Source: JACJYE01 sp964432875
GTDB lineage: Bacteria; Bacteroidota; Bacteroidia; Chitinophagales; Saprospiraceae
NCBI GenBank assembly: GCA_964432875.1
Contig: CAYSPJ010000065.1
Coordinates: 1-28,623 of the forward strand
Reading direction: 5' to 3'
Length of the DNA stretch: 28,623 nucleotides
Position 1 is the stretch's first letter, and each line of letters opens with the position of its first letter. Below, in pieces: positions 14,434-24,000 of the stretch. Made by a program: the position numbers and the translations under genes. The notes beneath the pieces are model-generated. The model ran no database searches, was not told the origin of the DNA, and saw only the letters and a program-made list of their open reading frames with translations.

Positions 14434-16071
14434 TTAATCAATGAACCCGTCGGGGTTGTTGTCCCAGAATACTTTCACGTTGTTGCTCGCCTTCTGCTGG
14501 GCATTGGCGTTGCGGTTGACGTGGAAGTCGGGATAGACAAAGCTACGCGGGAAATTGCCAAAGTTTGCAATCTGCCCCGGCTGCATATTGTCTGGTTGTC
14601 CGGTACGGCGGTAGAGGTTGTAGGCTTCGTTGCCGCCGCCGAGCAGGGAAATCCAATACTCCAGGGCCACCACCCGCAGCTTGCCGCTAGCATCAGCTGC
14701 GTCATAATCCGCGCTCACCTTATCGAGATACATCCCACGGCTAGCTTCGAATTCAGAGGTCGGATCAGCAGCATTGATTTTACCGGCTTCTGCCGTGGTC
14801 AAAGACCAGGAGCGGACGTAGTTGATGTGCTTTTCAACCCCAGCCAGCAAGTAGTTTTTAGCCGCTGCGGCGTCTTTCCCCAGCTCTAGGGTATGCTCTG
14901 CCAACATGAAATCTACATAAGCAGCCAACATGATGGGCTGGATACCAGCTCCCCCGTTGCCTGGATTGTTAGCGCTCATCCCGGCAGGGGCATCTTCATC
15001 AAAGCTGCCGCCAGCAGGGTACAGGCCGTAAAGCGTACGCTTCAGGTTATCCGGTGGGATACCCTGTGGGTCCAGGTGGTCACGGCCCCAATACCCCCGA
15101 TCGCCCGGCATACACCATGGCATGCCTGGAGGATAGTGGAAGGGGACAAACTCATTGATACACCGTACTTCAGCTTCTGAGACTGGATTTGCTCCCACCT
15201 GCCGATAGAAGTAGTAGGGCGCACGCGGGTCGTCAAAACCTTTAGCTTCGGTCAGATGCCACATGAAATAAGTGGACTGATAGTCACCTCCGCCATTGGG
15301 GAATTGAATTGCGTAGTAAGGGTGGCGGCTAGCCGGGTCAGCAACACTGGTTCCATAACGGAAAACAAAGTCGTCACCAGTTTGCAGCAAATTGTTGTCT
15401 GCAATCAAAGCATCAATGGCTGCCGTAGAGCCGTTTGGATCGATCAAGCGGCGATTCAGGTGATAGCGGAGCTGCAAAGTATTCACCAGGCGCACCCATT
15501 TGGTGTAATTGCCACCATAGAAAAAGTCATTGGGCGTCCCCAGAGAAGTTGCAGTAAAATCATCCTTTGCTGAAACCAGAAGATCGAAAGCAGCCTGATA
15601 TACCACCGCACCATCATCCACACGGGGGTTGAAATTGCCCGGGTCAAAAGCTTCGGAGAAAGGTACGTCGCCGAACGCATCGACCAAGGTCATCCAGACA
15701 TAAGCTTCGATGGTTTTTGCAATGCCGAGATGCCTCCTGAAGTTGCCTTCTTCGGCCAATGCCTTCAGGTTCCTGATGTCATTGAGGATATTGGCGTAGG
15801 CATTGTTCCAGATGCCATTCATCGTGACAGCCTGGTAGGCGATCTCGTAGGTATCCGAAGGCTGGTGCAGGATGCGGGTCACCCGCTGCCCAAAAAAGCT
15901 GGTAGCGTCGTAGAAACTGGCAAAGTCCACTTGAATCCTATTCAGGATAAAATTCACGTCAGCGCTTTCCAGCGTCACATCATTGGGGCTGTCCAGCAGC
16001 TTGTCAAAGTCGCAAGAACTCACGGCCAGGGCGCCCCAGATGAGGAATATATGAACGAGATATCTTTTCAT
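14434..16071 (-). CDS. SusD/RagB-family nutrient-binding lipoprotein (SusD-like_2 type)
   Basis: A 545-residue outer-membrane lipoprotein; the leader ends AVSSC with Cys20 lipidated. Typical SusD-like helices follow: FDKLLDSPND, then WNNAYANILNDIRNLKALA, and the TIEAYVWMTLVDAFGDVPFSEA segment, which is the core tetratricopeptide-like signature of the family. The C-terminus has the conserved ALEYWISLLGGGNEAYNLYRRTG region. SusD proteins form a lid over the SusC channel and capture oligosaccharides or peptides. It lies 19 bp after the SusC gene and 18 bp before the partner lipoprotein gene. The SusD-like_2 subgroup is often paired with SusC proteins of peptide- or unknown-substrate loci, so a glycan substrate should not be assumed. 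Confidence 0.95.
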   Translation of the reverse strand: MKRYLVHIFLIWGALAVSSCDFDKLLDSPNDVTLESADVNFILNRIQVDFASFYDATSFFGQRVTRILHQPSDTYEIAYQAVTMNGIWNNAYANILNDIRNLKALAEEGNFRRHLGIAKTIEAYVWMTLVDAFGDVPFSEAFDPGNFNPRVDDGAVVYQAAFDLLVSAKDDFTATSLGTPNDFFYGGNYTKWVRLVNTLQLRYHLNRRLIDPNGSTAAIDALIADNNLLQTGDDFVFRYGTSVADPASRHPYYAIQFPNGGGDYQSTYFMWHLTEAKGFDDPRAPYYFYRQVGANPVSEAEVRCINEFVPFHYPPGMPWCMPGDRGYWGRDHLDPQGIPPDNLKRTLYGLYPAGGSFDEDAPAGMSANNPGNGGAGIQPIMLAAYVDFMLAEHTLELGKDAAAAKNYLLAGVEKHINYVRSWSLTTAEAGKINAADPTSEFEASRGMYLDKVSADYDAADASGKLRVVALEYWISLLGGGNEAYNLYRRTGQPDNMQPGQIANFGNFPRSFVYPDFHVNRNANAQQKASNNVKVFWDNNPDGFID

Positions 16072-16090
16072 CTTTTTGTCGTTTGAATGT

Positions 16091-19000
16091 TTAGAAAGTT
16101 AAGTTTAGGGTCGCGCCGTACCTTCTTGCGCTGGGGCCTGTCAGGTAGTCAAAACCCAAACCGTTGCCTACGCCCGTGCTGAGCACGTCCGTGTCAAAAT
16201 TGACGAACTTCGGCATGTTCAAAGCCCGGAACCAGATGTTGGAGCCAGTAAAGGTCAGAGAAGCAGCCTTGAAGGGCGACTTGCCGATGATGCTGGCCGG
16301 CAAGCTGTAAGTGAGTGAAGCTTCGCGCAAGCGGAGCGTACTGCCGTCGAAAGTGATGGCTTCATCAGTAAAGAAATAGTTGTCGAAGAAATAGTTGGCT
16401 GCAGTCACCTGTACATCATTGGGTACATAGACCCCTTCCGAAACCTCTTTTACGCCTGGCAGGATTAAGCTCAGCGAACGATCCAACTGGTCGGTGTCTT
16501 TAGACAAACCGCGTGCCAATACCCCTTTGACCGTGTTGCTCACGATGACCCCCTTGTGGCGGTATTCCCACATGAAAGACAGGTTGAAGCCTTTGAAGCT
16601 GATGGAGTTGATCAAGGAAGAAGTGAAAGCAGGGTTGGGGTCGCCCAATACTGCGATTTCAGAAGTTTCCTTGTAACGCCCGTTTGACAGCACGACCTTC
16701 TGGCCATCAGGCGCTCTTTCAATGCCGATGCCCTTGATGAGGCCATAAGGCTCGCCAGGGATGGCAAAGTTGCCCAGGTTGGTGAAGCCAGAGATGAGCA
16801 CTTGGTCTAGACCGGCACCCAATTCCTGGATTACGGAGCGGTACATGCCATAGTTGGCGGTGATATCCCACTGCAAGCCCGAACTAGTGCGCACCGGAGT
16901 GATAGTGGCGTTGAGTTCGACGCCACGGGTCTGCAATTCTCCAAGGTTGATCGTCGTGAAGTTGAAACCGGTTGACGGATCAATCGGCGCTTGCGTTATC
17001 AGGTCTTCCGTATTTTTCTGGTAGAGCGAGAGGTCAAACCGCAGGCGGTTGTTGAACATCACGCCTTCCAATCCAAATTCAACTTCCTTGTGCAGCTCGG
17101 GCTTCAAGTTGGGGTTGCCCAACAAAGTGGAGACCGACTGAGTGGAGAACAAAGCGCCGGCAGCATTGGCAAAACCCCGGGCGTTTTGGGCCAGGATATT
17201 CCGAGTGCTGTAGGGGCGGGGGAAACCAGCAGAGGTACCATAACCCAAGCGCATTTTCAAGTAGCGCAAGGTGTTGGATTCCAGCCCGCTGATCGCCGTC
17301 GTTGGGATGAAAGAGATACTCGCGCCCGGATAAAGGATGCGGCGGTTGTCAGGCTCCACGGTAGAAGTCCAGTCGTTGCGTGCCAACAAGTTGACAAACA
17401 GGTAATCGGAGTAGTCTAGCGTTACGCTACCGTAAACACCAGCTCTCTTTTCTTGCTCGAGGTAGTTGATCCTGCCTCCAGTAAAAGGATCGCGGGCGGA
17501 AGTGGCACCAAAGTTAGCGTGGTTGAACAAACCAAAAGCCAATTGATTGGTGCTAGCCAGGCCAAATTGCTCGTAGCTGTCTTCCCGATAGTTACCGCCC
17601 ACCAAAGCGGTGAGGTTGAAGCGCTCATTGAAATCGGTGCGGTAGTTCAGGTTGACATCGTGGTTCCAGATCGTGTTCTTGATCGTCGTGCTCTTGAACA
17701 TCCCGTTGATTACGTTCGGGTTGTTACCCGTACCACCTTTGTTCAGCTTAACTTCCTGATTTTCGGTATAGGTATCCAAGCCGATGCGATAAACCAAACC
17801 AAAATTGCGGTTGATGTCATAGTTCAGCGAAGTCGAGTTGAAGAAACGGTTGACGATGCTGGTGTTGGAGTAATACTTCGCCAGCCAGAGCGGGTTGGTG
17901 ATGTCGTTGCCGCCACGGTAATAAACCGAGCTGCGGTCTACCGGGTTTTCGAAAGGCAAGTTAGCCAAATCGACGTTGCGCGGCGTGTAAAGTACGTTGG
18001 CAAAAACCGAGGGAATATCTCCTGAAGCATTACTACCGAAGCCGGCATTGAGCGGCGGCGATGCGACATCTGTGTTGATAAAGGAGAAGGAGGAGCGGAT
18101 GGACAGCTTATCCGTGATTTCGGAATTGAAGCCAAGCCCAAAATTGAGTTTCCGCAGGGTATTGCCCGGCGTAAAGCCTTGCTCATCCTGATAGCCAAAG
18201 CTAGCGTTGTAGCTGGATTTGCCAATTGTATTGGAAACTTGTAAAGAGGTGTTGTGCACTTGTCCGGTACGGAAGAAAGATTCTCCAATGTCCTCATAAG
18301 CGCGGTTTTCATAGCGCACGGGCTTGCCATCGGCATCGAAGAATTGGGGAAAGGCATTGCGGATCTTCGCTACGCCCGACAAAGCGATGGGGTGAGGCAC
18401 ATCCTTCACATCTGCGAAGTTGGCACCCCAGTTGCTAAAGAACCAGGCATCCGGCGTCAACTGTTGGAAGCCACCGCCATAGTTGTTCTGGTACTCGGGC
18501 AGAGAAGCGATGCGGTTTTGGAAATAAGACTGGTTGAGGCTGATTTCCGCACCTTTTGCTGCTGCGCCGCCGCCACTCTTGGTGGTGATCAGGATAACGC
18601 CGTTGCGGCCCTGGTCGCCATAGAGTACCGTAGCAGACAAACCTTTCAATACACTGACCGACTCGATGTTGTTCGGGTCCAGGTCCAGCATACGGCTGGA
18701 GGTCGTCTGCCCACCGGTGGTGAAGCCGGTTTGTTGGTTAGTGGAGGAGTTGAATGGCACGCCATCTACTACGAACAAGGGCTGGTTGCTACCCGTTACC
18801 GAGGAATAACCCCGGATGGTGATGTTGGTACCACTACCAGATATACCACCTGTAGAAGTGATATTCACCCCTGGCACCTTGCCTTGCAGGATGCGGCTGA
18901 CGTCCGCTTCCGGACGCTTGGCGATCAAGCCTTCATCAACGGTGGTCACACCGTAGCCCAAGGCTTTCTTGTCCCTTTTGATACCCAAGCTGGTGACCAC

Positions 19001-19309
19001 CACCTCGGTGAGTTGTTGGGAGGACGGTTCCATGACGATGTCCACCACATTGGAGGTGCCCAGTTCGATTTCTCTAGTGGTGTAGCCGGTGTAGCTCACG
19101 ACTAGGGTGTTGCCATCGGGCGGCACATTGATGGAATACTTGCCGTCAAAATCTGTTACGGTACCCGTAACTGTCCCTTTCACCAGGATGCTCGCTCCTA
19201 TGAGCGGCTCTCCTCCGGGATCTGTGACTGTACCGCTAATTGCTCTCTGCGCCATCAAGGCACCAAAGGAGAGACAGACTAGCGAGAAGACTAGTGAGAG
19301 TTTTTTCAT
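16091..19309 (-). CDS. SusC/RagA-family TonB-dependent outer-membrane transporter
   Basis: A 1072-residue protein of normal SusC length. Signal peptide to about residue 20 (ending LMAQ), then a carboxypeptidase-D regulatory-like domain (about 22-100, ISGTVTDPGGEPLIGASILVKG) and a TonB box-like stretch (TEVVVTSLGIKR, about 104-115). The plug domain follows with VSRILQGKVPGVNI and PLFVVDGVPFNSS, the RagA signature. The 22-strand barrel fills the rest and ends in an aromatic residue (GATLNLTF), as required for Bam-mediated insertion. It imports a bulky nutrient together with the SusD-like lipoprotein, using energy from TonB-ExbBD. First gene of the three-gene operon, read from the promoter at 19358-19389. 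No linked sigma/anti-sigma pair is seen in the window. Confidence 0.97.
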   Translation of the reverse strand: MKKLSLVFSLVCLSFGALMAQRAISGTVTDPGGEPLIGASILVKGTVTGTVTDFDGKYSINVPPDGNTLVVSYTGYTTREIELGTSNVVDIVMEPSSQQLTEVVVTSLGIKRDKKALGYGVTTVDEGLIAKRPEADVSRILQGKVPGVNITSTGGISGSGTNITIRGYSSVTGSNQPLFVVDGVPFNSSTNQQTGFTTGGQTTSSRMLDLDPNNIESVSVLKGLSATVLYGDQGRNGVILITTKSGGGAAAKGAEISLNQSYFQNRIASLPEYQNNYGGGFQQLTPDAWFFSNWGANFADVKDVPHPIALSGVAKIRNAFPQFFDADGKPVRYENRAYEDIGESFFRTGQVHNTSLQVSNTIGKSSYNASFGYQDEQGFTPGNTLRKLNFGLGFNSEITDKLSIRSSFSFINTDVASPPLNAGFGSNASGDIPSVFANVLYTPRNVDLANLPFENPVDRSSVYYRGGNDITNPLWLAKYYSNTSIVNRFFNSTSLNYDINRNFGLVYRIGLDTYTENQEVKLNKGGTGNNPNVINGMFKSTTIKNTIWNHDVNLNYRTDFNERFNLTALVGGNYREDSYEQFGLASTNQLAFGLFNHANFGATSARDPFTGGRINYLEQEKRAGVYGSVTLDYSDYLFVNLLARNDWTSTVEPDNRRILYPGASISFIPTTAISGLESNTLRYLKMRLGYGTSAGFPRPYSTRNILAQNARGFANAAGALFSTQSVSTLLGNPNLKPELHKEVEFGLEGVMFNNRLRFDLSLYQKNTEDLITQAPIDPSTGFNFTTINLGELQTRGVELNATITPVRTSSGLQWDITANYGMYRSVIQELGAGLDQVLISGFTNLGNFAIPGEPYGLIKGIGIERAPDGQKVVLSNGRYKETSEIAVLGDPNPAFTSSLINSISFKGFNLSFMWEYRHKGVIVSNTVKGVLARGLSKDTDQLDRSLSLILPGVKEVSEGVYVPNDVQVTAANYFFDNYFFTDEAITFDGSTLRLREASLTYSLPASIIGKSPFKAASLTFTGSNIWFRALNMPKFVNFDTDVLSTGVGNGLGFDYLTGPSARRYGATLNLTF

Positions 19310-19357
19310 ACTTCGAAATTTTTGCGATTAAAAACTAAAAAAAATCCAATTCCAAAG

Positions 19358-19389
19358 CAAAGCTAATGCAAGGATTGCAAACTGCCAAA
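19358..19389 (-). promoter_or_regulatory. Predicted promoter of the SusC-SusD operon
   Basis: On the minus strand TTTG (19386-19389) is followed after exactly 20 bp by TAGCTTTG (19358-19365), a full match to the Bacteroidota housekeeping promoter TTTG-N19-21-TAnnTTTG. The expected transcript would start about 40 bp before the SusC ATG at 19309. This is the clearest promoter in the window. Confidence 0.7.
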
Positions 19390-19394
19390 AAAAG

Positions 19395-19431
19395 TTAACT
19401 ATTCCTTAACACTACTTTACGGTTGGTTAAC
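19395..19431 (-). promoter_or_regulatory. Phased TTAAC repeats upstream of the SusC promoter
   Basis: TTAAC occurs at 19395, 19406 and 19427 in the same orientation, with spacings of 11 and 21 bp, that is, one and two helical turns. Two of the copies form the palindrome GTTAAC. All lie on one DNA face just upstream of the -33 element, where an activator would bind. Confidence 0.4.
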
Positions 19432-19536
19432 GAAAGTAGAGGTGAGACTGCTGCCTAAGGTTGGCTGCTCAAGTGAAAATAGCGTGGAAATATATTCTAA
19501 TGCCGCCGAAGCAAAAAGCGCACAATGGGTTGGCGT

Positions 19537-20157
19537 TTAGAGCTTAAACAAGTGCCCCATTTCGTCTTGTTTGGTTTTCAGATACTTGAAATTTTCTGCT
19601 TGCGGTTTGATGATCAGAGGCACTCGACAGACCAACTCTACTTGGGAATGTTCCAGGGCTTCGATTTTTTCCGGGTTGTTCGTCAGCAAGCGGACGCGAA
19701 AAATCCCTAGCGCCTCCAGCATCTCCAGCGCGATATTGTAGTGGCGGGCATCTACTTCGAGGCCCAGATGGATATTGGCATCCACCGTATTCAGCCCGCG
19801 GTCTTGCAGGTTGTAAGCTTTGAGCTTATTGATGATGCCGATACCCCGGCCTTCCTGCCGCAAGTAAAGTACGACGCCACCCTCAGCGGCGGCCATTTCC
19901 AGGGCTTTTGCCAGCTGCTCCCCACAGTCACAGCGTTTGGATCCGAACAAATCGCCAGTGATGCACTCGGAATGAATGCGGGTGAGCACCGGCTGGGAAA
20001 TATCGCAGTTTTCGTGTACCAGCGCCAGATGGGGCATCCACTCCGCTTCGCTTTCCGCAAAGGCAATCATATTGAAGTTGCCCCAAGGCGTGGGGATCAG
20101 CGCTTCGGCCTGTTTTTTCACCGCGTTCTTTTTAATTTGTCGAATGTCTTTGACCAT
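19537..20157 (-). CDS. ribA: GTP cyclohydrolase II
   Basis: A 206-residue stand-alone GTP cyclohydrolase II; the ATG at 20157 is preferred to a GTG at 20175 that would add six residues. It opens the imidazole ring of GTP, releasing formate and pyrophosphate: the first committed step of riboflavin synthesis. The zinc site is Cys65, Cys76 and Cys78 in HSECITGDLFGSKRCDCG. The catalytic and GTP-binding loop is LRQEGRGIGIINKLKAYNLQD, shown here as LRQEGRGIG plus NKLKAYNLQD (about 99-119), followed by TVDAN and LLTNNPEKI. The dihydroxybutanone-phosphate synthase domain often fused to RibA is absent, so RibB must be elsewhere. Monocistronic. No FMN riboswitch is visible upstream; a -7 element lies at 20204-20211. 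Confidence 0.96.
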   Translation of the reverse strand: MVKDIRQIKKNAVKKQAEALIPTPWGNFNMIAFAESEAEWMPHLALVHENCDISQPVLTRIHSECITGDLFGSKRCDCGEQLAKALEMAAAEGGVVLYLRQEGRGIGIINKLKAYNLQDRGLNTVDANIHLGLEVDARHYNIALEMLEALGIFRVRLLTNNPEKIEALEHSQVELVCRVPLIIKPQAENFKYLKTKQDEMGHLFKL

Positions 20158-20203
20158 GGTACGTACTTTGGGCACAATTCCCGGAAAACGAAGTAAGGCA
20201 GCA

Positions 20204-20211
20204 CAAATTTA
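20204..20211 (-). promoter_or_regulatory. Predicted -7 promoter element for ribA
   Basis: TAAATTTG on the minus strand matches TAnnTTTG, 46 bp before the ATG at 20157. The -33 region has no clear TTTG. Confidence 0.38.
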
Positions 20212-20379
20212 AGCTTTTTATGGCAGGTTTTGACCTCATCCGCTTTCCGGTTTATTTGTAAGAAAACCACGGAAGGCGGTAAAAGTTGCAGCGGCGGCGC
20301 TAACCCATTGGTTCCAGGCATCCTGGAGGAAACAGCCTCATCAGGATACGGATATAAACAGCTACTGCGGTGCAGCAGC

Positions 20380-20424
20380 AGTGATAAAAATCACATCCTC
20401 ATCCTCGCCTTTTTCCTAACTTTG
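20380..20424 (+). promoter_or_regulatory. Predicted promoter of the metal-efflux operon with CRP/FNR-like site
   Basis: TAACTTTG (20417-20424) is a perfect TAnnTTTG -7 element, 28 bp before the ATG at 20453. No TTTG is seen at -33. Instead AGTGA-N6-TCACA (20380-20395), one base from the CRP consensus TGTGA-N6-TCACA, is centred about 43 bp before the likely transcription start. That is close to the class II activator position, which would make up for the missing -33 element. Confidence 0.5.
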
Positions 20425-20452
20425 TCAAACAAGCTTAACAACCTTTCAAATC

Positions 20453-20848
20453 ATGAAGGCAGCGGCTCAAATATTGGCTTTTTATTTCCTGCTTGGCAGC
20501 CTGTTCCCGGGTACGGACTTCAGCCAGTTGAGCAAGTTATGCAAACTCCTGGAACACTTCGAGCTGCACCTGCAAACTGCCGCCCAACAAGGTCAAGCCC
20601 TCCGCTTTAGCGCTTTCCTGCTGGATCACTTCAGCGGCGATGCTAGCCACGAGCACGGCGATGCCGGGCAAAGCCATCAGGAACTGCCGCTGCAAAGCAT
20701 CCAGTACTTCCCGATGGTGCTACCCGAACACAGCCCACTGCTGGTTTTAACACCATATAAACATACCACTGCGCTTTACATTTCTGAAGAGGATGCGATG
20801 CCCTCTGGTTTTCGCGGCAGCATCTTCCGCCCCCCGGTATTGTCCTGA
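20453..20848 (+). CDS. Small exported His-rich protein of the metal-efflux operon
   Basis: A 131-residue protein. The N-terminus (MKAAAQILAFYFLLGSLFPG) is a signal peptide or membrane anchor. The next part, TDFSQLSKLCKLLEHFELH, is helical. A His/Asp/Glu-rich loop follows (about 58-78, DHFSGDASHEHGDAGQSH) with His59, His66, His68 and His75 as candidate metal ligands. The rest is beta-like and ends SIFRPPVLS. Similar small proteins with the TDFSQL...LLEH opening and the His loop are, to my recollection, common next to CzcA-type operons in Bacteroidota, but no function is established. Inference: it binds the exported metal in the periplasm or helps pump assembly. It is the first gene after the promoter, 173 bp upstream of the RND pump gene. 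Confidence 0.8.
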   Translation: MKAAAQILAFYFLLGSLFPGTDFSQLSKLCKLLEHFELHLQTAAQQGQALRFSAFLLDHFSGDASHEHGDAGQSHQELPLQSIQYFPMVLPEHSPLLVLTPYKHTTALYISEEDAMPSGFRGSIFRPPVLS

Positions 20849-21021
20849 ATCACTTGGTTCCCGACGCATCAAGCATTTTTGTGCCGGCCGGAGCTCCACG
20901 ACCAAACCAGGTAGCCTACCGCTGCTTGAAGCATAGCTGAACAGGCTTTCGCCAACTTGCCGCTCAGCTCCGCCCAGGCCTGATTAGGCTGCCGAAGCGT
21001 AATATAATAAGCCAATCCTTT

Positions 21022-24000
21022 ATGATCAAAGCAATCATCAGTTTTTCCGTAAGGAACAAACTATTCACCATGCTAATGGTGCTGGGTATGACCGCACTAG
21101 GGCTGTATTCCCTGTCGCGCATCCCGATTGATGCAGTGCCAGACATCACCAACAACCAAGTCCAGGTCGTCACCGTCTCGCCCTTTCTGGCGGCACAAGA
21201 AGTAGAGCAGTTTATCACCTATCCGATAGAGCTGGCCCTGGCCAATATCCCCAACGTCGTTGAAATCCGTTCGATCTCTCGCTTCGGGCTCTCAGTAGTG
21301 ACCGTGGTCTTCAAAGATTGGGTACAAATCCTGCATGCCCGGCAATATGTACAGGAACAGCTTAGCCGGGCAGAGGATGAAATCCCAATGGGCCTGGGCA
21401 AGCCCGAGCTGATGCCCATCACCACCGGCCTGGGGGAAATATACCAGTACGTGTTGCGCGTTAAGCCTGGCTACGAACAGCAGTACGATGCCATGGAACT
21501 GCGCACCATTCAGGACTGGATCGTGAAGCGGCAGCTTTCCGGCATCCCCGGCATCATCGAAGTCAGCAGCTTTGGCGGCTATCTCAAACAGTACGAAGTG
21601 GCCATCGAACCCCACTTGTTACGCAGCTACGGCTTGGCGATGGCCGATGTTTTTGAGGCGCTTTCGCGCAACAACCAAAATAGTGGCGGCAGCTATATTG
21701 AAAAAGGTAATTACGCCTATTACATCCGCACCGAAGGCATCGTGCATAGCATCGAAGATATCGAGCAAATCGTGGTGGGCACCCGCCAGGGCATACCTGT
21801 GCTGATCCGCGACCTGGGCAAGGTGCAGTTTGGCAGCCCCAAGCGTTTTGGTGCCATGACGATGGACGGTAAAGGCGAAGTGGTCGGCGGCATCACGCTG
21901 ATGCTGAAAGGCGCCAATGCGTCAGCTACGATCGGCAATGTCCGCAAGCGCGTCGCACAGGTGCAGCAGTCCCTGCCCGAAGGGGTTGAGCTACACCCCT
22001 ACCTCGACCGTTCTGATTTGGTTGGAAAAACCATCGCCACGGTCAGCACCAACCTGCTGGAAGGCGGCCTGATTGTAGTGCTCGTGCTCATCCTGCTGCT
22101 TGGCAACTGGCGTGCGGCGCTGATTGTGGCGTCCATCATCCCTTTATCCATGCTCTTTGCGCTCATCTTCATGGACCTCCTGGGGGTATCGGCCAACCTG
22201 ATGTCGCTAGGTGCCATTGACTTTGGCATCGTGGTTGATGGGGCCATTATTGTGGTTGAAGGCGTACTCCACGCCTTGTTCACCTACCATGTTGGCCGGC
22301 AGCTCAGCCAGAGCGAAATGGACGGCATCGTCACCGAAGCTTCGGCTAAACTATTTCGCGCGGCAGTCTTTGGGGTATTCATCATCCTGGTCGTCTTTAT
22401 CCCCGTCATGACCCTGACGGATATCGAGGGCAAGATGTTCCGCCCCATGGCCATCACCTTTAGCCTGGTAGTCACTGGCGCATTGCTCTTATCTTTGACT
22501 TACGTGCCGGTGGTCAGTTCCCTGGCGCTTTCGCGCAACATCCAGGCGCACCGCACCTGGGCCGACCGCTTTATGGACTGGTTGAGGAGCTTGTACCACC
22601 CGGTGTTGGAGTGGGCGCTGCGTTTCCCCAAGACCATTATCAGCGTTGCTGTCGCCCTACTGTTCGGCAGTATACTGCTGTTCCTGAGCTTAGGCGCGGT
22701 ATTCATCCCTACCCTGGAAGAAGGCGACCTGGCCATGCAAATGGCCATCCAGCCAGGCAGTTCGTTGGAGGAAAGCATCCGCACCGCATCCAAAGCGGAA
22801 AAAGTCTTGTTGGATAACTTCCCGGAAGTAGAACACGTGGTCTCTAAAATCGGCACGGCAGAAGTACCCACCGACCCGATGGCCATCGAGGACGCCGATA
22901 TCATGATTATCCTCAAGGAAAAATCGGAATGGGTGAGCGCCCAAGGCCGGGAAGAACTGGCCGACAAGATGAAAGCAGCACTGGAAGTAATAGCCGGGGC
23001 AGAGTTTGAATTTACCCAGCCCATCCAGTTGCGCTTCAATGAATTGATGACCGGTGCCAAGACCGATATTGCGGTCAAGATTTTTGGCGAAAACACCGCA
23101 GAGCTCAAGCGCCTGGCCGACCGGGCTGCCGAGCTGATCGAAGGCTTGCCGGGCGCAGCCGACGTGAAAGTAGAACAGACCGAGGGCTTGCCACAATTAA
23201 TCATCCAGTTTGACCGCGCCCGCCTGGCCCACTATGGCTTGCATATCGAGCAGGCCAACACCCTGGTGCGCACGGCCTTCGCCGGCGAAGCAGCTGGGGT
23301 CGTCTTTGAAAACGAGCGCAAATTTGACCTCGTGGTCCGCCTGGATGAACCTTACCGCCAAGACCTGGACCTCAGCCGCCTTTTTATCAGCTTGCCCAAC
23401 GGCGAGGGTGCCATCCCGCTGAGCGAGGTAGCTTCCGTCCACTATGCAGAAGGGCCCATGCAAATCAGCCGGGAAAACACGCGCCGCCGCATCAATGTAG
23501 GTATTAATGTGAGAGAGCGCGACATCGCCAGTCTGGTGGCTGATATCTCGGAAAAATTAGAATCTGAGCTCCGGCTGCCGCCTGGCTATACCATCAGCTA
23601 TGGCGGGCAGTTTGAAAACCTGGAGAAAGCGCGCCAGCGCCTCAAGGTAGCTGTACCCGTAGCACTATTGCTGATCTTTGCTTTGCTCTTCTTTACTTTT
23701 GAGCGCCTGAAATACGCCTTGATGATTTCAACGGCCGTGCCGCTTTCCATTATCGGGGGCGTATTGGCGCTATGGCTGCGGGACATGCCCTTCAGCATCT
23801 CCGCCGGGGTGGGCTTTATCGCCCTGTTTGGGGTGGCAGTGCTCAACGGCATCGTACTCATCAGCTATTTCAACAGCCTGCGCTACGACGAAGGGCTGAC
23901 CGATCTGCGGGAAATCGTCATCAACGGCAGCCTGGTGCGGCTCCGCCCGGTAATCCTGACGGCGACTACTACCGCCCTGGGCTTTTTGCCTATGGCGCTG

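Noticed and set aside
20158..20300. FMN riboswitch upstream of ribA
   Set aside because: None of the conserved RFN-element blocks (such as AGGGGCAGGGTGAAATTCCC) is present, and the leader is short.
20308..20330. Hairpin TTCCAGG-CAT-CCTGGAG as a regulatory structure of the metal operon
   Set aside because: It lies well upstream of the predicted start, has a very small loop and one mismatch, and has no repeat elsewhere in the window; too weak to call.
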